Shown in pieces: positions 23,264 to 35,745 of a DNA stretch of 64,000 nt; position 1 is the stretch's first letter, and the number at the start of each line of letters is the position of its first letter. The DNA comes from Oasisia sp. SBJ-2009 (taxonomy: Eukaryota > Annelida > Polychaeta > Sabellida > Siboglinidae), in assembly GCA_964017155.1 (NCBI GenBank), contig OZ024860.1, forward strand, positions 44,132,161-44,196,160. Reading direction: 5' to 3'. The notes under the pieces are model-generated. The model worked only from the letters and a program-made list of their open reading frames with translations. It ran no database searches and had not been told where the DNA came from. The translations under genes and the position numbers were made by a program.

Positions 23264-23916
23264 TGGTGCTTTATAAATGTTCTTATTATTATAAACCCAT
23301 CTTCACTTTTATGTATGTTGTGACGATTTGTTTCTTGTTAATATTTGAATCAACTAAAATAAACTTTTTACCAACATATGGTTAAAAATATATGTATAGA
23401 ATTGCAAGAAAAATGCAGTATAACAGCATGATTAAAACATCAAGAAACAATTTAAAAAAATGTTCGGACTGTTGTGCCAATTGTCATATGCTGTTTGTCA
23501 ATCACTCACGGTCTAATAAATGATATGCTCTGTCATTAAGTAGGGCTTACAACCAAAACATATTTAATTGCTTCTATAGTTTTCTGGGAAAGATAATTTG
23601 CTCAATTTATCCAATGGCTTCTCCTGAGTAATATTAGTGTTGTTAGTTCTGTTGCACTATTGTTGATATAAACAGCAACTCATTATTTGCTTAGTAGGCA
23701 CTCCAGTCAGCCAGAATTAACACTGACTACTGCATCATTTATGACCTTAGGGAAACTTATTGTATGGTAGTGATATGTCAGATCTGAATTAATGCATTCT
23801 CTTGGATCGTCAAGACCATGTAAATATGTATAAACTGTTGTCTGCTGCTGTATGTTTGATGATTACCTAAACAAATACAATTCATTTAACATATTGCTTA
23901 TTATTGTTCCTACTTG

Positions 23917-23970
23917 AATGGATGGGTGGATGGAAGGATAGATGGATGGATGGATGGATGGTTGGTTGGT

Positions 23971-24069
<99 letters not shown>

Positions 24070-24070
24070 T
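23917..24070. repeat. (TGGA)n-(TGGC)n compound microsatellite
   Basis: TGGA repeats pass through TGGT into about 24 uninterrupted TGGC units. The ORFs this creates on both strands are not genes. Confidence 0.95.
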
Positions 24071-24482
24071 TGGTTCATTGATGCATTGATTGGTTGATTC
24101 ATATTGATTCATTGATTCACTAATCAGTCAATTTAAATCACTTACACACTCACTCGATCTTCATTGTTTATTTTATATAATTGTTCCACACTTAACGGTT
24201 TACTATAGTAAATACTTGATATTATTGTGGTCAATATGACATTAATTTCATGATGGTGTACTACAGTGAATATATACTGCAATTTATTATGATTTTCTAT
24301 GGTGGAAGTATATATGGTTAAACATATATACTATGGTTTGCTGTGATATTAATATTACATAATATTATGGATTTATCATGATTGCCTACAATAAAATGTT
24401 ATACAGTTTAGCATGGTTAATTAAAATAAAATATGTTAGGTTATTTTAATTTATTGCCTTGAATGTGGAACCATGGTAAACT

Positions 24483-24530
24483 GTGAGTGAGTGAGTGAGT
24501 GAGTGAGTGAGTGAGTGAGTGAGTGAGTGA
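24483..24530. repeat. (GTGA)n microsatellite
   Basis: Twelve uninterrupted GTGA units. Confidence 0.95.
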
Positions 24531-24799
24531 ATTTATTTGGTAAAAAATGATACGTATGACAATTAAACATAGTTTAGATGCAAAAGTAAATAAAAGAATA
24601 CGCATAAAATTATATATATATATATATATACTATTACCGAGGATAAACAAATGTACGTACACTTATTTCCAATGTGGTCCTCATATTGATGTTAAATCAA
24701 TGCGCATCCATTATTTCTCTAATAAAGCACAACCTGTATTATTATATTTAAGTGAAACGTTAAGCTTTGAATAAACACCATGCTCTGAATAAGCTTTGA

Positions 24800-25260
24800 A
24801 TAAACGTTGTTATCAACCGATGAGGTCCCATCGTCTCAACCAGTTAAAACGACGTTAATTTGGTACGAGTCGTACGAGTTGCTTCGGGTACGATTTCGGT
24901 TGGTTAGGCGTTTATCGCCTTACATCCGGGTCATCTTCGTGAAGTGGTGCAAGAAGCGTTCGACATTGCGCGAGGTAAAACCACCATAAAACCACCACAT
25001 AGCTGTTTTGTTAAGTACGTTTGGTTCTGTTCTGTGCTGCTCCAATATCTAAAGATGACTGTTGTTTTCTAATTAGGCTATTTGCTCAGTTGTGGTAATA
25101 TGAAATTAAACATATCGTGGCGTAAATAGTCCGACATCGCGATCGATTAATCAATGTCATGGCCATGGCATGGTAATTTTTATTGCGTCATTCGGTTGAT
25201 AGCATTTTATTTTTGCCCTAGTCTAGGCTAAGGTGTGAATATGCGCGCGCACAAACGCGC
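24800..25260 (+). promoter_or_regulatory. CpG-richer island in AT-rich surroundings; possible promoter
   Basis: Multiple CG dinucleotides (TACGAGTCGTACGAG, CATTGCGCGAG, ATCGCGATCGATT, GCGCGCGCACAAACGCGC) are concentrated here. A donor-like GAG|GTAAAA lies at 24974. The place fits a leader exon of the right gene, but no coding exon 1 was found to join it. Confidence 0.25.
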
Positions 25261-25489
25261 CTCTAATTGCCTTTTTGGACATACGTATACACTACAGTTA
25301 ATGTGTTATGGGCAATTCCATATTGGAGAGCCCAGACTGCAAAAAATTCAATCTTGTTGAAACAGTGTAAAAGTTGTACCACTGATGTAAAACATACCTA
25401 AGATTCAGGCCCAAGTAAATAAATTGTGCCGTCAGTTAACAATTTGTTTTAATTGCGTTTCTAATGGAGTGAATTCTTAGCAGTCAAAC

Positions 25490-27190
25490 TAATGGAAAAA
25501 CAAGGGCCAGCAGAAACCCCTCCCATCTTACCATTAACTCTTAAAGTTCTAATTTACCTTTGTTTTATAGATTTTCAAAGTTCATACTGTACGTGTTCAA
25601 AATTCAGAAAGCAACTTGTACTGCATAAGCTGTATTTTGATATGGGTAGTCACACATTTTCATATATTTATTATGTAATTCCGTTACCGAAAAAGTACAT
25701 AAAGTTTTCCTGAGAGCCAACAAGTGATCAAAATTAACAGTTACTTGAAATTCTCTTATTAGATACACCCACGAATAGGTGAGAGTACACAATTTATGTG
25801 TGTCTTTTCTCATCTTGCGGGAATCATGGTAACGGAATTACATTTTGGTAACGGAATTACAATAACAGAATTACAAGTTTTTTTCTCTTGCACTATAAAT
25901 CATAATAATAATCTAATAATGGGACCTAAGTACATTAGAGGTCAGCACAGGCACTGGGACAATGTTTCAGTTAAATATGAATGGAATCTTTGGACTTTAT
26001 GAAAATTGTCCATGGATTCAGAAACATGCACTATTTGTAACATGTACTATCTGTAAAAAACGTGATACTACACAGAATGGCAGCAGTGATCCATATAAAT
26101 CTACAAGATAAGCCAGATTATCTATCAAAGATCAGTTGCAGAATGTGTTCATGGACTTTCTAAGAAATTCTACACAGTATTTCTTTACCACATGGCTAAG
26201 GTTTATTGTCCAAGACTATGACTCCAATTGTTCTCTGGAGTGATATTGCGTGACCACATCCAATAAGTTTAACAAAGTTGCTGCCAGGACCTGTCAGAAT
26301 ATTTTACATGGATGCATCAACTAAGCCATGGTTGAATTAAAAATGATAAAGCTCATATGACTGGAATGAGATCAGTCTAATTCCCAACATTAAGCAGTTG
26401 CAGAGTCAGAGGGTAGTCGATTACATTGTTTGTGACTGTTATACAAAACCATGTCAAATAATAACCCACAAGGAACTTCTTCAAAATTAAAACACTGAAG
26501 TAATGAAGATGACAAAGAAGACAACAGCATGGGTAATCAAACTTGAGAATACAGAAAAGACCTTGCCAAAATGTCTGGACTTAAAGTGGATGGTTGTATA
26601 AAAAAGCAAAACAAGTGTCTTCCCAGGTTTTTTAAACGAATGTGACAAATTACTTGAAGTGTGTTGAACTATCTAAATTTATGTGGCCTGATGTTGAAGA
26701 TATATTGACTGTCTCTACTGATAAAGATTGTGACATTAACATCCTCCCTGACCCACAGATGGACTGGGGTTCAATAACTGCTTTCGACTGATTTTGAGTT
26801 AAATGTGAAATACATCGCTGTATTGTGTGTACAATTATTGGCCAGTACAATTGTTATTTTTAGTAGAACATGAAGTTATGGTGTTCTGTAATCTTGCAGA
26901 AAAGAAAAAATGAGCATCAATTATTATTTGATGTTTTATTCCAAAAATAGTCAGACTCGTAATTCCGTTACTATTGCATGTAATTCCGTTACCGATCAAA
27001 ACGAGTTCACTATAAAAAACAGTACATATATCATGAGTAAAATTCTTTCCAATACAAGGTCATGTTATATGTCAATTTATTAATGCTAGTTGTTGGCCCT
27101 GGTAGATTGCAGATTTCAGACGATATGTCATGACATTTAATAAAAACTGATGTTCAAATTCTCTGAGTAATTCCGTTACCAAAATTAAAA
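25490..27190. other. Region with a reiterated 14-bp motif and a possible decayed gene
   Basis: GGTAACGGAATTAC or its complement occurs at 25675, 25828, 25847, 26980 and 27167, with shorter forms at 25864 and 26959. Between them the plus strand shows broken protein-like stretches with many stops (for example PKYIRGQHRHWDN at about 25925 and a segment ending DINILPDPQMDWGS at about 26770). This could be a pseudogene of unknown type. Confidence 0.4.
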
Positions 27191-29570
27191 CAGCCATAAT
27201 TTTGTAATTATTTTACATTTCTTAACAGGTACCACTGGTACTTATAGGATGTAGTGTGGACTTCAAACCATGTTTAAGTTTCTTTTGTAGATACATGCTG
27301 AATGGGAAAATATAACCATTTTAAACCAAAAAATATTGTGAATTTACCGTGGAATTGCCCTTATGGCTCTCATGATGATGATACACTCAGACTCAGTAAC
27401 TGAGTTGAGACTTGAGTACGTGAATAACTAATTCGGGTAATCTTCCAGTTAACCCTTTAGACCTCGGCCATTTTGTGTGTAAAGCCCCTGGTTCCTCAGA
27501 AAAGTAGGTCAGTTCCGAAAAATTACAGGGTGTCCGTTTTTGGGGCGTAGGTCTTTTATTATTGAATTTTCATTACGTAACTTTTTAAGGCTTCATTTCT
27601 TACTGCTACAAGTTGTGTTTCTTTGAAAGACAGTATAATTACCTACACATTGGTACCAATATTATTATTATACCTTATATATTAATGTTGCAAAAAATCA
27701 ATTAGCAATTTTATTTTTAAACTTAAAACAAATAAATCTGCATTACACAGAAGAAAAAAATATCATTTTTTTCTTCATTATCTTAACTAAAACATTACTG
27801 TGAATTGGAACGGTGAATCTCATGTACAGATGTACTTGCATAGGCTATAACAACGCCTCAATAAAATACACACTTTATAATAGCATCTGTAGTATAGTTT
27901 TTGGGCTGAAGGTTCAACGGACTTATGGCATCACTCACTGTGCAGCTTTAAATAGCTTCCATCTCTCAGGAACTGTTTGGGGTCTATCTTTCCAATTTTG
28001 CATATAGACATATATTAGGGCACTGCCACTATGAATGAGCATGAAATGTACTTGCATGTTGAAAATCACAAAATGGCAAATAAAGATCTATTCAATTATT
28101 GTTATATTAATATTAAATTAGTCAATATATATTTTATTGGATTGTTCTAAAGGGCCTCAAAACCTGTACATTTTCAGTTAGTCTTTTTAAAACTAAACCT
28201 TTTCTCTGAGTTTGCATCTAGACAACTGGGTAAAGAGGTCCTAACTACATGTACCAAAAATTTGATTTGATGTTCTAAGGGCACATTCGTGCCTCCCACA
28301 AAAGCACATGTTCACATTGCCTTGGTCCTGCCTAGCATGACTTGCGGACTTGTATATTCCAGGGTTTGTGTATTCACTACCCTATGGCATCTCATTCAAG
28401 CTGGCTGCACTCTGTCTGATATGTGGATGATCTATTAGTAGTGGCTAGTTGATGCTTATGTCAGCAACACATTACATCCATGTTACACTGTTCAAAAAGT
28501 AGTCAGAATGTTAATCTAGGGTAGATTAGCTTAAATGTGTTTTTATTTGAATAATTATCAATTAAGAAGACACTAGTTACTACTAATAATAACATGATGG
28601 TAACATAAAAAATTGCAAATAATTGTGTTACAAAAGCTGTTTAAAAAAAATGTTTTTTGTTTAGTATATATACATGTGACACATTCATTCAGGTTGTCCT
28701 TCTGACCTATTGCTTGTTTATACATGCTCGTGCTAGACCAAGAAGTTGGATGTGTGTTGAAACTTGCCCTTTGATTATGTTCCGTATTAATATAAACATT
28801 TACTAAGTGGCAGTGTTAGTTGTTTAATATAAAATACTGTACTCGGCACTGAGTATTTGCTGTACCATCAGTGGTCATGTGATGGTGCGTGTAATAGTGA
28901 AACTGAAAGGGATGTCATTTTCAACAAGAAGATGACAAGGTGTGGCAGTAACAGGATGCAGGTTAGCTAAAGTGTCTGGGATGAGTCATACAGCATCACC
29001 AAATCAAGTCTAACTAGGTCACTGCCATGACTCACACATCAGTCTCGTGATCGGGTAAAGTCTATCCCTCAAACATTGTATGCTTGAGGCTGGTGCTGCA
29101 TTCCAGTGGATACATTAATATTCATGAATTTGCATATTCAGTAGTCCCTGAGCTGCAGATTACCAGTGGTGAATGTATGCAACTGGGTCAAGTGTGTAAG
29201 AGAGACTTAGCGAGTCATGACAAGCAGTTTAGTATGAAGGAGTGGCAGCACAAAGAATCACGTGGTATACGGCGTCTTTGTGAGTACTGCTTGGGGCTAT
29301 GCTAGATGGTATGACTATCAACGGTGGGGCTATGCTAGATGGTATCAACGGGTTTCCATGCACCGATTGAATAGTGTTGACGTGGCCTGGCATGTACGGT
29401 TACGTTGTTTGCACATCGGGCACAGCCCATACATATGGTAATGAATCATGTGACAGCACACCGTGGAATGCAGCAGTTAAGATGTCGATTGAAATTTGGG
29501 CAGTAGATTTCTCAAAATACGTATGTTTCAAAAAGTCTGTTTGACGATCTAACATGAAGTGTTTATTCTT
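27190..29570. other. No gene recognised
   Basis: AT-rich sequence. At 29285-29350 GGGGCTATGCTAGATGGTAT is repeated twice. No splice-consistent exon was found. Confidence 0.4.
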
Positions 29571-29719
29571 GTCACTTCAGTTGTCAGTGAAGAGGACATA
29601 ACTGCGTCAACGAAGCTGTTTGTGGATTGATATTTAATGGAAGAGACAAAGAGAATAATCACCACGATGACGACAGCACCCATGCCAGCTCATTGCCAGG
29701 TAACCACTGAGTGTGTTTT

Positions 29720-31490
29720 CTCAAACATTGTGCACACGTACAGTACACATTTAACAGTTATTTTACTGGTAAATATTTGATCAAACCTCACATTCGTGTA
29801 TACATATCAGATTTTGTGTGATCGATGTTGGCTATTTAATGTGTTGCCATCATTTAAAACTGGGTCACCTCTGTCTAAATATAGACAAGTTGCCGTTAAT
29901 ATGTATATGTAGTTTATGTTCAGTGGTAATTGATCAAATTGTTGTTTTCATTATTTTAATGATTTTTTCTTCTGTTCCTTTGTGCTGTAACACTTTATGA
30001 AAGAACAACCATGATGACTGCAGCTTACCAAACAAATAATGGTTAATATAATATTTTTGCCAATAAAAACATCAGGTTTTGCATTAAAAAAGTTCAGCAA
30101 ATTATGAATAACATTTTATATTTGAATATTTTATTGGATCTTTTCCTGTTACCACCTAATATGTGTAGTTGATTTTGAACACAATGTAGTGTTCTTTCAA
30201 ACATTTTATTTTGATTGTTAATTGTTAAAAGAACAAATGTCATGTTAATGACACAGCTATTTGCACATTGCATCAGTTTCCAGTCAGTTACTCTCACTTT
30301 TTGTTTGAAACGGACACCCTGTTTCACTTTTAGTATTACCCAGATGTATGATTAAGATAACAGTATGTGGTTTAGAAGTGTTTGTATGCATAGACACTAG
30401 TTTAATGCAAACAATTAATGTTATATTATTTTGATTATGTAAGACGTAGAAACTACCTTCAGCAATTTGTAGTATTTACAAATACAGACTGTGATATGTA
30501 AAATTAAGTAATCAGCAGACACCCACTACACATTTAAGATATTTCTAAAGACAATTTGATAAACGGTTCATATAGGGATGGTAAATTGTTGACTAGTATG
30601 AGATTTGATTAGCTGAAATGAAGTCTTTCAAAGTCTGGAATTTTCATAATGTTATAGAAAAGCCTGGAATTTAAAATAAAATAAAATGACAGGAAACAGA
30701 ACACTTTCAGATAGAAAATTAAGAATGGCAAACCTATCTTCAATAGGGTTCCATTGTAAGAATTTTTTTGTGATGACTGATTTGTTTGATGAGATTATTA
30801 TTAAAACTTGATGTTTTGTCCAACTTGATTTTTTCATAGAATCTCAACAAAAGGGTGCATATTGAATGGAATTTTATTATTACTGAAGTGTATGAACCCT
30901 ATTAAAACCGAAATAAATATCAATGTTCAGACATTGAAGTTCTGGAATTCTTATGCATACATTCAAATACATCATTTGTGTTTTCATATACATGATATTA
31001 GTTGTGGAAAGGTTTTGTAGGGAGTCGGGGAAACCGAAGTATTTTTAGTTAGAATAAATAAGTTTTGCATACACACTCAGCCACTTACTAATTCCTAATT
31101 GTCCAGCAGTGCTGTTTCTGCCATGATTGGTCTTGCCACAACTTGCCACACAACTGGACGTTCCACATCAGTGACCATGTAGGGCATTGGTCGTGCCTGG
31201 CTGGCTCCTAATGCCTGTGACTCATACAACACTAAAAATAGCAGTTGACTGTTGTTGACCTGTGCAGGAGTGGTGTCCTTAGTCAGGGGTCATTGGCATA
31301 CTTTTTATGTAAGGGTTCACTGAAACAATTCTTTTCCCGTAAAGGTGTGTGTCCATGGGATTTTTCCAACTGAATACGACAGCTTTGAAGTCAGCGTCTC
31401 ACATAAGCATGCAAATTTTGAAACTTGGTGTTATCCCAAGCTAGTCATTGCTGTGTTAATGGCTGTATAAATACAGTGCATATATACCAA
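29720..31490. other. No gene recognised
   Basis: AT-rich unique-looking sequence without clear repeats or open frames above background. Confidence 0.4.
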
Positions 31491-31509
31491 GGCAGACATG
31501 GGGTCAAAT

Positions 31510-31665
31510 ACATCTGTATTTGAAAGTATTTAAAATACTTTTAAACAGTATTTTGAATTGCATTTGTACTTGACATTTATAAATTAAAAGTATTTGTATT
31601 TAAATACTTTCCTAAAATATGTGACGTTTCCAAATATTTTCAGAAACGTTTTCAAATACATTATT
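31510..31665. repeat. Reiterated TATTTGAAA/AAATACTT-type segment
   Basis: Alternating direct and inverted copies of GTATTTGAAAGTATTT and AAATACTTT give a short self-complementary block, possibly a transposon end. The family is not recognised. Confidence 0.4.
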
Positions 31666-32261
31666 ATTATCAACAACTGTTTCGCAATCATATATAATGC
31701 CTGCCAAACTAGTTACCTTCATTGCAAAACACCTTCACAAAACCAGTTGTTTCCAATCATCAAAATACCCACTGAGTGCAACTGTAATGTGTTTTTCACT
31801 CACCAGTACTAATTACTGAAGAAGACAGAATGTGTCCCCCAAGGCCTGGCAGTGACCACAACTTTTGTTTGCTCAGAGCCAGAGGATGGATTAGCACCTG
31901 ACAGTGACCATAGGTCATTGTTCTTTAGTCAGGCTCCAAGCTGACACAATGCCATTCTGATCTCCAGGCTGTCTTTCAAATTTTGCTCTCACAAGATCTG
32001 TCAACAGACATATTAGGGCCTTTACCTCTGTGGGTACTGGATAGACCTTTCTGACTCCTTAGCACTGGTCTGCCTGTTGTTGTGTGAACAAAACCTAATT
32101 ATGCCTACAAACTAGATGTCTTGATATATGATTTTCTTTTACTAATATAGTAGTATATCCTGAACTTGAAAAGTATTTCAATGTCTTTGACCTCATGTTT
32201 GTACCAAGGACAGTCATTAATGTTGTTATCCTTTTTACATTTGGTCTGTTTCATCTGTTTA

Positions 32262-32325
32262 CAGGACATAAAGCCAGCTATGTCAAGTTTGCAGGACATT
32301 AAGCCAGCTATGTCAAGTTTACAGC
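32262..32325. repeat. ~28-bp tandem duplication
   Basis: AAGCCAGCTATGTCAAGTTT occurs twice in tandem with GCAGGACAT/ACAGCACA after it. Confidence 0.8.
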
Positions 32326-32697
32326 ACACAAATGGTACGTTTGTTTTTTGTGTCAAGTAATCCTTTGACATTTAAGACCTTCTATGTCAAATGCTGTATA
32401 GGAGTTATTTTTCGTTATGAGTTGTGGGTTATGCTTACTTGGTGTTTAGGAGATTGGATGTGTTTGTAAAAATACCTTTATTGGTCATGACCTATAAATT
32501 CTTTTCAAAGTCTGTCAATGATAAGATGGCATAAAGTTGGGCCCTTATTTATAACTGTTTAATCCAGTCATATCCCAGATATGGACATTTTTAACAAGAT
32601 TTAACAAGATTTAACAAGATTGCCACCTAGAGAATAAACTCAAGATGGCAGGTGGACAAGGAAGCCCTTTGGCTTATCGAGAGTCCAACCTATCTAT

Positions 32698-35600
32698 CTA
32701 AATGTACCCCGCCCTTCTTAGGTACATGTCAATTTTATTTTTGAACATATTAACACTACTAGCACTTACACAATCAGCCGATAATCTGTTCCATTCATTT
32801 ACTGTTCTTTGTGAAAATGAAAATTTTCTAATATCTAATCTACATTGCTTCTTTGCTAATGTAACTCCATGTCCTCTAGTCCTTCTCTCTTCCTTGACTG
32901 AGAAAAAAATATTTCTGTCAATATTTTCATACCCATTCAATATTTTAAAAACTTCTATCTGATCTCCTCGCAGTCTCCTGGTTTCTAGTGTTGTTAATCC
33001 ACATTCTTTTAGACGCATTTCATAACTAATATTCCTGAGTTTTTGTATCATTTTGGTTGCTCTTCTTTGTACTCTTTCTAGTATATCAATATCCTTCTTG
33101 CGATATGGCCTCCATGCCTGTATGCAATATTCTAAATGAGGCCTAACTATTGTTTTGTACAGTGGTATTATTAGTTCTTTTTCCTTGTACACTATATTTC
33201 GCCTAATTAATCCAAGAATTTGGTTTCCCTTCGCTGCTGCAATTGCACACTGTTCCGATACCTTCATATCAGCACTAATAGTTAACCCTAAGTCCTTTTC
33301 CTTTACGGTAGTATTTAGTACAGTATCACCCATTGTATATTGTGCATCTTCATTCCCATGTCCTGTGTGGAGGCACTTACACTTCCCATAATTAAACAGC
33401 ATTTGCCACTTCTCAGACCATTCGGTCAACTTATTTAGATCATCTTGTAATTGCTGTCTATCTGTATCACTTTTTATTTTTCTGAACACTTTTGTATCAT
33501 CCGCAAACTTCAACACCTTGCTTGTTATATCATCATCCAAATCATTGATATATATTAAGAACAAAATAGGTCCCAATACTGATCCCTGCGGTACTCCACT
33601 CAAAACCGATTTCCAGTTTGAAACCTCCCCATCAACTACTACTCTTTGTCTTCTATCAATAAGCCATTTTTCTATCCAGTTAATCATAACATTGCCTATG
33701 CCATGGGCCTTCAGTTTAAGTAGTAATCTTTGATGTGGCACTTTGTCAAAAGCTTTTTTAAAATCTAAGTATATTATATCTACTGGTGATCCCTCATCTA
33801 CCCACTTTGTGACATCTTCCAAAAAACATAAGATATTTGTTAAGCATGACCTCGCTTTTAGAAACCCATGTTGAGATGGGTTAATCAAGTTATTTTTAAC
33901 AAGAAAATCAACCAAGTGCTCTTTAATTAGTCTTTCTAATAGTTTACAAATCACCGATGTTAAACTCACTGGTCTATAGTTCTCTGACTTGCTTCTTGAT
34001 CCTTTTTTAAATAATGGTATGATGTTTGCTTCTTTCCATTCTAACGGAACTACTCCTTCCTCTAATGCCAAATTGAACACTGTTGCAAGTGGTGTGCTAA
34101 TTTGTTCTACAATTTCCAGTAGTAATTTGGGAGGAATCCCATCCACTCCAGGTGACTTATTATCCTTCATGTCCCTTATTTTCTTAGCTACCATTTTTGG
34201 TGTTACAATTAGTTGTCCTAAATAGTCTGACTCTCTCCCTTCGAATTTAGTCTCTGGTACTGGTAATGCACTAATATCTTCCCTGGTAAATACCGAACTA
34301 AAGTATTCATTTAGGTTTTCTGCCATTAAGAATCCCTCTGTTATTATTTTTCCATCACTATCTTCTAGAGGTCCGACCTTATCCTGAACTTTCTGTTTAC
34401 TTCGAACATACGCATAAAAACTCTTGCTGTCATGTTTTATATTAAAAGCTAATTTTTGTTCATAGCTTCTCTTTGAATTTCTAATTTCAGCTGTAGCTTG
34501 GTTAAGTGCTTCTTTATAAATGGCATAGTCTTCTTCACTTCCATTATGTCTATATGTCTTCCACATCATTTGCTTGTATTTGATTTTTCTAATGGCTTCT
34601 TTTGATAAGTGTTTCTTTTTTGACCGTTTCCCTTGTTTTTTCAAGGGGACAAATTTTTCGACAATGCAGTCAATTTCACTCTTTAAGATATTCCAACATT
34701 CTTTTGCTGTCTTATTCTCCAGTGCGTTATTCCAGTCTATCTTTGCTAAATATTTCCTCATGTCCTTATATCTTCCTTTGTGAAAATTTTTCCTGTACCG
34801 TATTTTTCGATTCTGTTCTCCTTTTACTTTGATGATAAAATATATCTGGTTGTGATCACTACATCCCAGTGGCTCACATATCCTGACATTATCAATAAAT
34901 TCCTTCTGTGAGCTCAACACTATGTCCAACACGTTCTCACCCCTTGTTGGTTCTAACACATGTTGAATAAGGAAACTGTCTTGTACTAAATTTAAAAACT
35001 TTTGATCTTCACTCCCAGTACTCTGTAGAGATTTCCACTGTATACGCCCATGGTTAAAATCCCCCATAATTATACAGTCCCGTTTACTGACTTCCTTTAT
35101 AGCGTTTTGTATTTTCTCATTCTCTTCTGTGTTTATGTTTGGACTTCGATAAACTAACCCAACAGTTAACGTTGAGTTTCCTGAAACTATGTTACACCAG
35201 ACAGCTTCTTCACATTCTGCTTCTTTTTCTAATTTTATTTCGTAAGCCTGGATGGATTCTTTAATATATAAAATAACGCCACCTCCCCTTCTCCCTATTC
35301 TATCTTTCCTAAACATGACATATCCTGTCATTCCTAATTCGGTATCTGATATGTCGGGGGTGGCCCAAGATTCAGTTATACCTATTATGTGAGGGTCAGT
35401 ATCTTCTACCATAATGTTTAGTTCATTTCTTTTGTTTACTATGCTCCTTGCATTTAAACAAACACATTTATAACCAAATGTGGTAGAGTTTTCCAGACTG
35501 TTCTTTGCCGTTGTCTTTGTGCTGTCCTTATCTGTGCCTCCAGTATTTGGCTTCTCTGTGAATCCCCCCTGCGAATCTAGTTTAAATAACTGAAACCTGT

Positions 35601-35745
35601 TCCCCTGTCCATAGATCGAAGCAAGTTCTCGGAGAAAACTGCTGCGCCCTTTCCGCTTAGATGGAGGCCATCTCTCATATACATATCTTCTTTTCCCACA
35701 AAGTATCCCCACAAATCTACAAATCCAACTCCTTCTTCTTCGCAC
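32698..35745 (-). CDS. LINE ORF2: APE endonuclease / reverse transcriptase
   Basis: The open frame of 1015 codons starts at a GTG. There is no in-frame ATG until codon 112, already inside the endonuclease domain, so normal initiation would give a defective enzyme. The endonuclease (about residues 91-310) keeps LNARS, ITESW, GDFN and SDHN. The reverse transcriptase (about 500-770) keeps the fingers motif LFKKGSRSKSENYRP, DFKKAFDKVPH, SGVPQGSVLGPILF and FADDT with both catalytic Asp. The C-terminal region has the usual ILERVQRRATK and EWNRL blocks. The frame overlaps ORF1 by 169 nt in the -1 frame. All catalytic residues looked for are present, suggesting recent activity. Confidence 0.95.
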   Translation of the reverse strand: MRRRRSWICRFVGILCGKRRYVYERWPPSKRKGRSSFLRELASIYGQGNRFQLFKLDSQGGFTEKPNTGGTDKDSTKTTAKNSLENSTTFGYKCVCLNARSIVNKRNELNIMVEDTDPHIIGITESWATPDISDTELGMTGYVMFRKDRIGRRGGGVILYIKESIQAYEIKLEKEAECEEAVWCNIVSGNSTLTVGLVYRSPNINTEENEKIQNAIKEVSKRDCIIMGDFNHGRIQWKSLQSTGSEDQKFLNLVQDSFLIQHVLEPTRGENVLDIVLSSQKEFIDNVRICEPLGCSDHNQIYFIIKVKGEQNRKIRYRKNFHKGRYKDMRKYLAKIDWNNALENKTAKECWNILKSEIDCIVEKFVPLKKQGKRSKKKHLSKEAIRKIKYKQMMWKTYRHNGSEEDYAIYKEALNQATAEIRNSKRSYEQKLAFNIKHDSKSFYAYVRSKQKVQDKVGPLEDSDGKIITEGFLMAENLNEYFSSVFTREDISALPVPETKFEGRESDYLGQLIVTPKMVAKKIRDMKDNKSPGVDGIPPKLLLEIVEQISTPLATVFNLALEEGVVPLEWKEANIIPLFKKGSRSKSENYRPVSLTSVICKLLERLIKEHLVDFLVKNNLINPSQHGFLKARSCLTNILCFLEDVTKWVDEGSPVDIIYLDFKKAFDKVPHQRLLLKLKAHGIGNVMINWIEKWLIDRRQRVVVDGEVSNWKSVLSGVPQGSVLGPILFLIYINDLDDDITSKVLKFADDTKVFRKIKSDTDRQQLQDDLNKLTEWSEKWQMLFNYGKCKCLHTGHGNEDAQYTMGDTVLNTTVKEKDLGLTISADMKVSEQCAIAAAKGNQILGLIRRNIVYKEKELIIPLYKTIVRPHLEYCIQAWRPYRKKDIDILERVQRRATKMIQKLRNISYEMRLKECGLTTLETRRLRGDQIEVFKILNGYENIDRNIFFSVKEERRTRGHGVTLAKKQCRLDIRKFSFSQRTVNEWNRLSADCVSASSVNMFKNKIDMYLRRAGYI

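Noticed and set aside
28480..29520. A Tc1/mariner-like element
   Set aside because: A short CACTGTTCAAAAAGT end-like sequence was seen, but no matching inverted end and no transposase motifs could be read.
29578..29702. A first coding exon for the right gene (ATG at 29638, donor at 29701)
   Set aside because: It ends in phase 0, while the next exon needs phase 1; joining would put a stop codon immediately in frame. There is no similarity to left exon 1.
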